From the NCBI RefSeq assembly GCF_005503625.1, contig NZ_SCMX01000009.1, positions 1-64,000 on the forward strand: a DNA stretch of 64,000 nucleotides. Reading direction: 5' to 3'. Numbering within the stretch: position 1 is the first letter of the stretch; every line of letters starts with the position of its first letter. Below the pieces are notes generated by a model. That model had not been told where the DNA came from and did no database searches. It saw only the letters and a program-made list of their open reading frames with translations. A program made the position numbers and the translations under genes. This document shows, in pieces, positions 50,632-58,717 of this stretch. Source of the stretch: Cupriavidus sp. 2SB (GTDB lineage: Bacteria > Pseudomonadota > Gammaproteobacteria > Burkholderiales > Burkholderiaceae).

Positions 50632-50657
50632 AATAGCCTCCCCGAAGGGAGGCTATT
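50632..50657 (-). promoter_or_regulatory. UUCG hairpin burying the ribosome binding site of the DUF3800 gene
   Basis: On the minus strand AATAGCCTCCC and GGGAGGCTATT form a perfect 11-bp stem closed by a C(TTCG)G tetraloop. The right arm holds the purine-rich GGGGAGG, whose end is 10 bases before the ATG at 50626, so the ribosome binding site is base-paired. Only three T residues follow, too few for a normal terminator. It could instead be an operator for a dimeric repressor. Confidence 0.65.
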
Positions 50658-50837
50658 GAAGTGATGCGGTACCCAGGTCTGACGCACTCAAAGTACGCTT
50701 ACGATTACGACGCGTTTTGTCGCAGGGGCCCTGGGCCGTCAATGCAGTTTAAACCGCTGCGCCGCTACAGGGACCGATATTGGCGAATGCTGGTCGCCCC
50801 GTCAATAGGCGCAGAGCGCTTTCAGATTCGTCTCAAA

Positions 50838-52295
50838 TCAGCGAGCCGCCACCTCCTCCGTCCACCATCCACCCCCCAGCGCCTGCATCAACGCCGCCGA
50901 ATCTGCCAGTCGCGTCGCGCGGGCCTGCGCCAGGTCCAGTGTTGCCTGCCGTGCCTGGCGCTCTGCATCGATCACCGTGAACTGGCTGACGCCACCGAGC
51001 CGGTATTGCTCGTTGACGATGGCGAGCGTGTCGCGCGTTTGCTTCGCATTGTCGGCGCGGGCCTGCAGTGTGCCGGCATCGGCGTCGAGCGCGCGTAGTG
51101 CATCGGCTACGTTCTGCAGTCCTTGCAGCACGGCTTGCCGATAGGCGCCGAGCGATTGTTCGTACGCCGCTTCCTTTGCGCGCTTCTGTGCGCGTAGTTC
51201 TCCGCCGTGGAAGACCGGTTGCACGACACCCGCCGCGAGGCTCCAGATATTGAAACTGCTGAACAGGTCGCGCATGCGCATCTCCTGCGTGCCGCCGCTC
51301 GCGGTCAGCGTGATCTGCGGATAGAGGTTTGCGGTGGCCACGCCGATGTTGGCCGATGCCTGATGCAGCAGCGCTTCCGCCGCGCGAATGTCCGGACGCC
51401 GGCGCGCGAGTTCCGAGGGCAGGCTGACGGGCAGCGATTCGGGCAACTGCAAGTCTTCGAGCCTGAATTCGGGAAGCTGCGCGCTGGCCGGTGTCTGCCC
51501 CGTGTAGACCGCAAGCTGATGGCGCGTGGCGTCGATCTGCTGCGAGAGTCCCGGAATCAATGCCTCGGTCTGTGCAAGTTCCGATTGCTGGCGCTGCACA
51601 TCCACGCGCGCCACGCCGCCCAGATTCAATCGTTGTTGCATGATGCCGAGTTGACGCCGTTGTGCATCGGCGATGGCAACCGTGTCGCCCAACTGCGCGC
51701 GCAGACCGGCTTCGCGGATCGCAGTCGTCGCGACGTTCGCGGCCAGCGAGAGACGCGCGGCTTCGAGTTCGTAGCGCTGATAGTCCACAGCGGCTTGCAG
51801 TCCTTCCAGTTCGCGGCGCTGTCCACCGAACAGGTCGAGTGCGTACGAAACCTGCACGCTGGCGTTGTAGAGCGTGAACGGCCCCGGACTCGGCAACTGC
51901 GTGATCCCCACCGATTGCAGGTTCACCTGCTGGCGCGTGGCATCGAACTTCGCATCGATCTGCGGAAACTGCGTGGCGCCCGTGCGCGAGGCGAGATTCT
52001 CCTGCGCCTCGCGCAATCGTGCACTGGCCTGCGTCAGCGTCGGGCTGTTCGCAAGCGCGATGCGGATGGTCTCGTCGAGCTGCGGATTGCGGAACAGCGT
52101 CCACCATTGCGCCGGCACGTCGCCGGGTGCAAGTGTCTGCGTGGGATAGCCGGTCGAAGCCAGTTGCGTGGGCTGCAGACCTGTCGTGTAGCGCGCATCG
52201 GGCACACCATCGGGCGTGCGGAAATCGGGACCGACCGTGCAGCCTGCAGCCAGCAGCGCGGCGACGACAACAATCCGCTTGTGAGCGTTGGACAT
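50838..52295 (-). CDS. Outer membrane efflux factor, NodT-type lipoprotein
   Basis: This 485-residue TolC-like channel protein has a lipoprotein signal ending LLAAGCTVGPDF, so Cys19 should be lipidated. Two outer-membrane-efflux repeats follow (helical segments starting LASRTGATQFPQIDAKF and, later, LARRRPDIRAAEALLHQASA). Last gene of the TetR-HlyD-ABC-permease operon, 13 bp after the permease, so it gives that pump its outer-membrane exit. Confidence 0.93.
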   Translation of the reverse strand: MSNAHKRIVVVAALLAAGCTVGPDFRTPDGVPDARYTTGLQPTQLASTGYPTQTLAPGDVPAQWWTLFRNPQLDETIRIALANSPTLTQASARLREAQENLASRTGATQFPQIDAKFDATRQQVNLQSVGITQLPSPGPFTLYNASVQVSYALDLFGGQRRELEGLQAAVDYQRYELEAARLSLAANVATTAIREAGLRAQLGDTVAIADAQRRQLGIMQQRLNLGGVARVDVQRQQSELAQTEALIPGLSQQIDATRHQLAVYTGQTPASAQLPEFRLEDLQLPESLPVSLPSELARRRPDIRAAEALLHQASANIGVATANLYPQITLTASGGTQEMRMRDLFSSFNIWSLAAGVVQPVFHGGELRAQKRAKEAAYEQSLGAYRQAVLQGLQNVADALRALDADAGTLQARADNAKQTRDTLAIVNEQYRLGGVSQFTVIDAERQARQATLDLAQARATRLADSAALMQALGGGWWTEEVAAR

Positions 52296-52308
52296 GGTGT
52301 GGATTCCT

Positions 52309-53472
52309 TCAGTCCAGCGTGCGCTTGTAGAAGCGCACGGCGATAGTCATCACGATGACCGTGAACAGCAGCACGGGCCAGACGTTGGGCCAGAGTTCGA
52401 TCCAGCCGCTGCCCTTGAGCATGATGCTGCGGATCATGCGGTTGAAGTACGTCATCGGTAGTACGTTGCCGATCCACTGCGCCCACGTCGGCATGCCCGC
52501 GAACGGGAACATGAAGCCGGACAGCAGGATGTTGGGCAGGAAGTAGAAGAATGTGAGTTGCACCGCCTGCAACTGATTGCTCGCCAGTGACGACAGGGTG
52601 ATGCCCACTGTCAGGTTGGCGGCGATGAACAGCAGCGCCGCGAGGTACACCGCGACCACGGAGCCGAGGAACGGCACCGCGAACACGAAGTGTGCGGCCA
52701 GCACGATGATCGTCGCCTGGATCAGACCGATGAAGATATACGGCACGATCTTTCCGGAGATCACCTCGATAGGCTGCACCGGCGTGGCAAGCAGATTCTC
52801 CATCGTGCCGCGCTCGCGTTCGCGTGTCATGGCGAGGCCCGTCATCATCACCATCGTCATCGTCAGGATCACACCCATCAGCCCCGGCACGATGTTGTAT
52901 TGCGTGATGCCTTCCGGGTTGTAAAGGCGCTGCACGTTGACGTCGAAAGCGGTCTTGCCACCAGCCAGCGGCGCGAGTGCGCCCTTGAGGTCGATGCGTG
53001 CCACGCTCACCGGCAGTTGCGCCAGCGCACCGATGGCGGGGCCCGTCGCCGAGGGATCGGTCGCGTCCGCCTCGACGAGAATCGCTGGCCGGTCGCCATG
53101 CAGCAGCTTGCGCGAGAAATCGGCGGGGATGCTGACCACGAACTGCACATCGCCGCGCAGCAGTGCTTCGCGTCCTGCGGCTTCATCGGGCAATGTGCGG
53201 ACGATCTTGAAGTACGTGGTGTTTTCCAGTGCGGAAAGGAACGTGCGAGAGAAATCGCTGTGCTCGGCCACGATCACGGCGGTGGGCATGTGGCGCGGAT
53301 CGCTATTGATGGCGAAGCCGAACAGCAGCAATTGCACGATGGGCAGACCGACGATCATGCCGAACGTAATGCGGTCGCGCCGAAGCTGCAGGAACTCCTT
53401 CAGCACGATGCTCCACCAGCGCTGCACCGAGAACGAGCGACGCATACCGTTGAGTTTGCGCACAGTGCTCAT
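52309..53472 (-). CDS. ABC-2 type efflux permease (YbhS/YbhR-like)
   Basis: This 387-residue permease has one N-terminal membrane helix (FGMIVGLPIVQLLLFGFAI), a large periplasmic loop (~residues 50-180), and five C-terminal helices including TMVMMTGLAMTRERERGTME and FLPNILLSGFMFPFAGMPTW. It is the ABC2_membrane_3 type, as in YbhS/YbhR/YhhJ. Only one permease gene is present, so it would act as a homodimer. Its ATG overlaps the ATPase stop (ATGA). Confidence 0.92.
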   Translation of the reverse strand: MSTVRKLNGMRRSFSVQRWWSIVLKEFLQLRRDRITFGMIVGLPIVQLLLFGFAINSDPRHMPTAVIVAEHSDFSRTFLSALENTTYFKIVRTLPDEAAGREALLRGDVQFVVSIPADFSRKLLHGDRPAILVEADATDPSATGPAIGALAQLPVSVARIDLKGALAPLAGGKTAFDVNVQRLYNPEGITQYNIVPGLMGVILTMTMVMMTGLAMTRERERGTMENLLATPVQPIEVISGKIVPYIFIGLIQATIIVLAAHFVFAVPFLGSVVAVYLAALLFIAANLTVGITLSSLASNQLQAVQLTFFYFLPNILLSGFMFPFAGMPTWAQWIGNVLPMTYFNRMIRSIMLKGSGWIELWPNVWPVLLFTVIVMTIAVRFYKRTLD

Positions 53473-54452
53473 GTCCCCTCCTTGCGCTTCGCGGTCTTGC
53501 CCGATGCCGCAGCGGCCATGTTGTCCTGCGCGCCGCCCATCATGTGGATGAACACGTCTTCCAGACTGGTCTGCGTTTCGGTGACGTGCTGATCGGCAGT
53601 GGCGGCTTGCTTCAACGTCTGTTCGAGTTGCTGCGCATCGCGGCCGGTCACATGCAGTGCGGTGCCGAATGCCACGGTCTGATCGACGCCGGGCTTGCCC
53701 TGCAATCGTGCGGACAGTTCGGCAAGATTGCCACCTTCGATGCTCCACGTACTCAAATGCTGGCTCGCCACCACTTCATCGGCAGTGCCTTGTGCGAGCA
53801 GCTTGCCGTAGGCGATATACGCGAGCTTGTGGCAACGCTCGGCCTCGTCCATGTAGTGCGTGCTGACGAGTACCGAGATACCGCGCGCGGCGAGTTGATG
53901 CAGCTGCTCCCAGAAATCGCGGCGTGCCTTCGGATCGACGCCTGCAGTGGGTTCATCGAGCAGCAGCAGACGCGGTTCATGCAGCAGACACGCAGCGAGT
54001 GCGAGGCGCTGCTTCCATCCGCCGGAAAGCGAGCCCGCCAGTTGCTCGGCACGCGATTGCAGGCCGAGGTCTTCGAGCGCGCGGTCCACCACGTCGCGAC
54101 GATTGGGCATGTCGTAGACGCGTGCGACGAAGTCGAGGTTCTCGCGAATCGACAGGTCTTCCCAGTACGAGAAGCGCTGCGTCATGTAGCCGACGTTGCG
54201 CTTGATCTCGGCGGATTCGGTGAGAATGTCGTAGCCCAGGCAAGTGCCCGTGCCGGAGTCGGGCGTCAGCAGGCCGCACATCATGCGGATCGACGTAGTC
54301 TTGCCGCTGCCGTTGGGGCCGAGGAAGCCGAAGATCTCGCCGCGCGCCACCTGCATGGTCAGGTCGTTGACCACATGCTTGTTGCCGAAGCGTTTGTTCA
54401 GGCCATGCACGTCGATGACGAGTTCGCCGTTCCCGTTTGCCGTGCCACTCAT
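53469..54452 (-). CDS. ABC efflux ATP-binding protein (YbhF-like half)
   Basis: This 327-residue ATPase has Walker A LGPNGSGKTTSIRM, signature SGGWKQRLALAACLL, Walker B LLLLDEPTAGVD and a switch His (VSTHYMDEAE). It is a single nucleotide-binding domain, unlike the double one in E. coli YbhF, followed by ~80 residues of a DrrA-like C-terminal region. Its start overlaps the upstream HlyD stop by 4 bp (ATGA), so adaptor, ATPase and permease are translationally coupled. Confidence 0.94.
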   Translation of the reverse strand: MSGTANGNGELVIDVHGLNKRFGNKHVVNDLTMQVARGEIFGFLGPNGSGKTTSIRMMCGLLTPDSGTGTCLGYDILTESAEIKRNVGYMTQRFSYWEDLSIRENLDFVARVYDMPNRRDVVDRALEDLGLQSRAEQLAGSLSGGWKQRLALAACLLHEPRLLLLDEPTAGVDPKARRDFWEQLHQLAARGISVLVSTHYMDEAERCHKLAYIAYGKLLAQGTADEVVASQHLSTWSIEGGNLAELSARLQGKPGVDQTVAFGTALHVTGRDAQQLEQTLKQAATADQHVTETQTSLEDVFIHMMGGAQDNMAAAASGKTAKRKEGT

Positions 54453-55411
54453 GATTGCACCACTTCCACGGGCTGGCCGGGACGCAGCTTCGACGCATCG
54501 TCGGTGCTGGGGCGTGCTTCGATCAGGAACACCAGTTTGTTGCGTGTCTCGTTGCTGTAGATCACGGGCGGCGTGAACTCGGCTTCGTTCGAGACATAGG
54601 TGATCTTTGCCGATACCGGCGCGGCGCAGCCATCGCAGCGGATGGTGATGGCCTGGCCGTTCTTCAGCGATCCGACCACGGCCTCGGGCACGTAGAAGCG
54701 CACCTTCACATTGGCGGGCGGCAACATGCGCACCACGGCGCTGCCGGCGGGCACCCATTCGCCCGGTCGGAACGGCACGTCGTAGACAAGGCCCGGGACT
54801 GTGGCGCTCACTGTCTTGCGCGAGAGCTTCCACTCGGCCTGCGCCAGTGCCGCGCGTGCGGCATCGATCTGCGCGGTCTGCGCGGCGAGCTGGTCCTTGC
54901 GACCCGGCAGTCGCGCCACGTCGATATCGCGCTGCAACTCGCGCACGCGTGCCGCATCGGCCTCGGCAGTGGCACGGCTTTCGTCGAGCTGCGCACGCGA
55001 GATGCCGCCGATCTCGAACTGCGCGTCGTCGCGTTTGCGCTGTGCCGCACTGCGCACGGCCTGCGCTTGCGCCTGCACCAGTTGCGCCTGATTCACGGCC
55101 ACTTCCACGGGACGCTTGCCGGTCTGGATATCGGCAAGCTGCGCCTCGGCCACGCGCACCTGCTCGGCGGCTTGCTGGCGTGCGGCGCGTTCATCGTCGG
55201 ATTCCAGCACGAACAGCGGTGCGCCAGGGGTGACCTGCTGGCCGCGCTCGACGGAAAGCTTGTCGAGACGTCCGGCAAACGGTGACGCCACGGCGACGAA
55301 TTCGCCTTCGACATAGCCTTGCCATGAGGTGGCGCGGTCGTTGCTGCAACCAGCCAGCGTGAGCGCTGCGACGAGTGCCAGACGAAGTTGGGTGGAAGAG
55401 GAGAGTGTCAT
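54449..55411 (-). CDS. HlyD-family membrane fusion lipoprotein
   Basis: This 320-residue adaptor links the ABC pump to the outer-membrane factor. It has a lipoprotein signal (LVAALTLAGCS, Cys near residue 22), a biotinyl-lipoyl half (VEGEFVAVASPFAGRLDKLS), a coiled-coil hairpin (residues ~75-190, rich in Ala/Gln/Arg) and a beta-barrel half. The layout is like E. coli YbhG, except that it is predicted to be lipid-anchored. The ATG at 55411 is chosen. Confidence 0.93.
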   Translation of the reverse strand: MTLSSSTQLRLALVAALTLAGCSNDRATSWQGYVEGEFVAVASPFAGRLDKLSVERGQQVTPGAPLFVLESDDERAARQQAAEQVRVAEAQLADIQTGKRPVEVAVNQAQLVQAQAQAVRSAAQRKRDDAQFEIGGISRAQLDESRATAEADAARVRELQRDIDVARLPGRKDQLAAQTAQIDAARAALAQAEWKLSRKTVSATVPGLVYDVPFRPGEWVPAGSAVVRMLPPANVKVRFYVPEAVVGSLKNGQAITIRCDGCAAPVSAKITYVSNEAEFTPPVIYSNETRNKLVFLIEARPSTDDASKLRPGQPVEVVQS

Positions 55412-55425
55412 GACGACTCCGTGCA

Positions 55426-56109
55426 TCACGATGGGGTGGATGGGGTGGAGGAAGGACCGGAGAGGCCGTGGCCAAGCAGTGCGGTGACGTGGCGCACCAG
55501 CGTATTGGTGTCGATGTCGGCGGCGCCGGGCAGTTGCCGCCAGATATGCGTGGTGGCCAGCGGCAACAGCGTGAGGCCGATCAGCGACACGAGGATCAGC
55601 GCTGGCTCCAGCCCGGAATTGAGCAGGCCGCGCGCATGCGCCGCGGCAATGGGGCCGGCGATCAGTTCGGCGCGCTGCACGGCCACACGCTGGAGCAGGC
55701 GCTCACGCAACTGGCCATCGGTGCCGACGATCTCGCGAATCCACAAGCCCGGAAACCACGGCGTGGCCGAAGCCGTGCGAATCAGTTGCTCGGCCAGAGA
55801 CTGGATGCGCGCCACGGGATCGGACGGGCCGGACTGGAGCGTGCCGAATACGTGGCCGATCAGCGGCTGCAGGCGTTCGTCGAACACGGCGTCGAGCAAC
55901 GCTTCGCGGTCGCGGAAGTAGTAATGCACCAGCGCGGGCGTGACACCGGCCTCGGCGGCAATGGCCTTGGTGGAGGTGGCGGCGATGCCGTGCTGGGCGA
56001 ACAATGTGACCGCAGCGTCGATCAGGCGATCGCGTTGCCCCGCATCATCGGCCTGCGCGGCAGGGCGGCCGGGACGGCGCTTCGGGTCATCGGACGATCG
56101 GGTCGGCAT
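55426..56109 (-). CDS. TetR-family regulator of the efflux operon
   Basis: This 227-residue regulator has the N-terminal TetR helix-turn-helix (RLIDAAVTLFAQHGIAATST, then KAIAAEAGVTPALVHYYF) and a C-terminal ligand domain of the CecR-like class. It is first of five same-strand genes (TetR, HlyD, ABC, permease, outer-membrane factor), an arrangement much like E. coli cecR-ybhGFSR. It most probably represses the operon through the palindrome at 56142-56159. The effector is unknown. Confidence 0.92.
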   Translation of the reverse strand: MPTRSSDDPKRRPGRPAAQADDAGQRDRLIDAAVTLFAQHGIAATSTKAIAAEAGVTPALVHYYFRDREALLDAVFDERLQPLIGHVFGTLQSGPSDPVARIQSLAEQLIRTASATPWFPGLWIREIVGTDGQLRERLLQRVAVQRAELIAGPIAAAHARGLLNSGLEPALILVSLIGLTLLPLATTHIWRQLPGAADIDTNTLVRHVTALLGHGLSGPSSTPSTPS

Positions 56110-56139
56110 GGGAAAAAACGCTTCGTTGACACCATGGCT

Positions 56140-56167
56140 ATATTAATTTTTGAATTAATTAAATCAA
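56140..56167 (-). promoter_or_regulatory. Promoter and TetR operator of the efflux operon
   Basis: On the minus strand TTGATT and TAATAT are 16 bp apart, a good sigma-70 promoter. The perfect palindrome ATTAATT-TTTG-AATTAAT (56142-56159) lies between the two elements and overlaps the -10, the place where a repressor would block transcription. The tetR ATG is 31 bp downstream. Confidence 0.6.
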
Positions 56168-56332
56168 CGAGTGTTACAACGTCGCCTTACCGGCACATGG
56201 GCGGCACATGGGCGGCAAATGGAATTGGTGCGTCGCAACAAGACCCGGTAGACATGTCATGTGGGCTTGGCTATGCTTCGCGCACAAATGACAGGTGCGC
56301 GTCCTGCGCATCGGTTCCCTCCGGTTTTTCCT

Positions 56333-57721
56333 ATGCTGCGTTTCTGCTCTCCGGCTGCTCCGAAGCGGCTGCGCCCGCGTTTGGCCCATCGTCTTGCCAC
56401 GCTGTTAGGTGTGGGAAGCATGAGTTTGTCCGCCGCTTTGATGGCGCAGACTTCCGAGACGCCACAGCAGGAACCCGACACCGAAAGCCCGTTCGCCATC
56501 CACGGCCAGGCCACCTGGGTATGGCAGCGCAAGCCATCGTTCGGCGCGGCGTATTCGGGCGAGAACAGCCTGACGCCGGAGCGCGCCAAGAGCTACTCGT
56601 TCACCAGTACGCTCGACCTCGGCCTGCGCTTGTGGCGTGGCGCGGAGTTTCACTTCAATCCGGAAGTGGCACAGGGTGTGCCGTTTTCGGATCTGCACGG
56701 GCTGGGCGGTTTGTCGAATGGTGAACTGGCGAAGACGGCCAGCACGAGTCCCAAGTTCTATCGCGCACGCGCGTTCATTCGGCAGTATTGGGGCTTGGGC
56801 GGCGGCGAAGAAACGCTCGAATCCGATTTCAACCAGTTCGCGCGCACGCTCGACAAGAAGCGTGTGGTGCTGACCGCTGGCAACTTCGGCGTGCTCGACG
56901 TGTTCGATCAAAACCCCTACGGCTCCGATCCGCGCACGCAGTTCATGAACTGGTCGTTCCTGACGCATGGCTCGTGGGATTACCCGGCTGATTCGCGCGG
57001 CTACAACTGGGGCGCGGCGCTCGAATACATCGGCGAGGGTTGGTCGGCACGCTTCGGCCATTTCCTGCAGCCGATCCAATCGAATGGGCGCGAACTCGAT
57101 ACGCGTTTGTTCGAGCACTACGGTCAGATGCTGGAGCTTGAGAAGCGCTATGCGATTGGCGGACGTCCCGGTCAGGCGCGGCTGCTGCTCTGGCGCAACA
57201 AGGCGAAGATGGGCGCGTTCAACGACGCCATCGCGTTCGGGCAGGCCAATGGCGTAACGCCGAGCGTTGGCGACGTACAGCGCGAGCACAGCAAGGTAGG
57301 CGTGGGACTCGCGTTCATGCAGGAGGTGACGAACGACGCGGGCGTGTTCTTCCGTGCGAACTGGTCCGATGACAAGACCGAGACCTACGCGTTCACCGAA
57401 ATCGGCAGGCAGGTAGCAGGTGGCGGCACGATCAAGGGCCGCGCGTGGGGACGTCCGAACGATGAACTCGGGATGGCCGTGGCCGTGAACATGCTCGGCT
57501 CCGGGCATCGCAACTATCTGGCCGCTGGCGGCCTCGGCGCCTTCCTTGGCGATGGCGCGCTACGGTATGGGCCGGAGCAGGTGTTCGAGGTGTATTACAG
57601 CTTTGCCGTGTGGAAGACGCTGAGTCTGAGCCCGGATTTTCAGTACATCCGGAACCCTGGGTATAACCGCGATCGAGGTCCGGCGAAGTTTATCGGGGTG
57701 AGGGCGCACGCGGAGTTTTGA
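56333..57721 (+). CDS. OprB-family carbohydrate porin-like outer-membrane protein
   Basis: This ~462-residue exported protein has a basic and hydrophobic leader (residues ~15-37, ending ALMAQ). It is then rich in alternating beta-strands with the OprB segments FAIHGQATWVWQRKPSF, FHFNPEVAQGVPFSDLHGLG and WSFLTHGSWDYPADSRGYNWG, and ends with Phe. OprB proteins pass sugars through the outer membrane, but this subfamily is broad and substrate is not known. The start is uncertain: 56288 and non-ATG starts upstream are possible. Confidence 0.82.
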   Translation: MLRFCSPAAPKRLRPRLAHRLATLLGVGSMSLSAALMAQTSETPQQEPDTESPFAIHGQATWVWQRKPSFGAAYSGENSLTPERAKSYSFTSTLDLGLRLWRGAEFHFNPEVAQGVPFSDLHGLGGLSNGELAKTASTSPKFYRARAFIRQYWGLGGGEETLESDFNQFARTLDKKRVVLTAGNFGVLDVFDQNPYGSDPRTQFMNWSFLTHGSWDYPADSRGYNWGAALEYIGEGWSARFGHFLQPIQSNGRELDTRLFEHYGQMLELEKRYAIGGRPGQARLLLWRNKAKMGAFNDAIAFGQANGVTPSVGDVQREHSKVGVGLAFMQEVTNDAGVFFRANWSDDKTETYAFTEIGRQVAGGGTIKGRAWGRPNDELGMAVAVNMLGSGHRNYLAAGGLGAFLGDGALRYGPEQVFEVYYSFAVWKTLSLSPDFQYIRNPGYNRDRGPAKFIGVRAHAEF

Positions 57722-57746
57722 TTCTTCCGCTTCCTGCTTGTTTGTT

Positions 57747-57867
57747 CCCCTCTCCCGCCTTGCGGGAGAGGGGTTAGGGGAGAGGGCCGGAGGCTCTGCT
57801 TGCCGACCGTGCCGCAATTTGAACGGCTTGCCCTCTCCCCCGCCCCTCTCCCAAAGGGAGAGGGGAG
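57747..57867. repeat. REPIN-like element B
   Basis: The left arm CCCCTCTCCCGC-CTT-GCGGGAGAGGGG continues TTAGGGGAGAGGGC. The right arm is GCCCTCTCCCCCGCCCCTCTCC with a final AAAGGGAGAGGGG. The ~42-bp spacer holds TCTGCTTGCC and CGCAATTTG on the plus strand. These are the same conserved blocks that element A carries on its minus strand, so the two copies are in opposite orientation. It lies between the convergent porin and queF genes. Confidence 0.85.
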
Positions 57868-57875
57868 AAAACTCA

Positions 57876-58709
57876 TCACTGCCGCGCATTCCGCCGATTA
57901 TCCGGCCACGGCGTGTTGTAGTTCGTGCGGAACGGATTGATATCCAGCCCGCCGCGCCGCGTATATCGCGCATACACCGCCAGCTTCACCGGTTTGCACA
58001 TGCGCATCACGTCCGTGAAGATCCGCTCCACGCATTGCTCGTGGAACTCGTTGTGATTGCGGAACGAGATCAGGTACTTGAGCAGCCCCTCCTGATCGAT
58101 GGGCGCGCCGACGTAGCGGATCTGCACGCTGCCCCAGTCGGGCTGACCGGTGACGAGGCAGTTCGACTTCAGCAGGTGCGACACCAGCGATTCCTCCACC
58201 GGTGACTGATCCTGATCGGCCTTCAGCAGCGACGGATCGGGTTCGTAGATATCGGTTTCGATATCGAGCCGGTCCAGCAGCATGCCATCCAGCTCGCCCA
58301 TCTTCTGCGTGCCGAGATCCGCTTCCGGCACCAGACGTACCTGCACGGTGCCGCCCGTCGCTTCGGACAGGTCGTGATGCAGCAACTGCTGCACAGCCTC
58401 GGGCGATGCGATGCGGCTCTGGTTGAACGAGTTCAGGTACAGCTTGAACGATTTCGATTCGACGATGTTCGGCGTATCGGCGGGAATCACGAACGCGGCC
58501 AGCGCCACCTGCGGTTTGCCCTTGAGGTTCAGCCACGAAAGTTCGTAGGCATTCCAGATATCCACGCCGAAGAAGGGCAGGGCCTTGCCTTCGGCGAGTC
58601 CGATCTCGGTGCGCTTGGGCTGGCGCGGAATGGGGAACAGCAGCGACGGGTCGTACTCGGTCTTGTAGGCCGAGGGCTTGCCCAGCGGCGAGTGCTCAGG
58701 AAGCGTCAT
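57876..58709 (-). CDS. queF: NADPH-dependent 7-cyano-7-deazaguanine reductase QueF
   Basis: QueF reduces preQ0 to preQ1 in the synthesis of the tRNA nucleoside queuosine. The 277-residue length is that of the bimodular (E. coli-type) form. [17 protein letters not shown] (NADPH site) and the catalytic Cys in [18 protein letters not shown] are present. It lies 8 bp downstream of ilvA on the same strand. Confidence 0.96.
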   Translation of the reverse strand: MTLPEHSPLGKPSAYKTEYDPSLLFPIPRQPKRTEIGLAEGKALPFFGVDIWNAYELSWLNLKGKPQVALAAFVIPADTPNIVESKSFKLYLNSFNQSRIASPEAVQQLLHHDLSEATGGTVQVRLVPEADLGTQKMGELDGMLLDRLDIETDIYEPDPSLLKADQDQSPVEESLVSHLLKSNCLVTGQPDWGSVQIRYVGAPIDQEGLLKYLISFRNHNEFHEQCVERIFTDVMRMCKPVKLAVYARYTRRGGLDINPFRTNYNTPWPDNRRNARQ

Positions 58710-58717
58710 AGTGAGAT

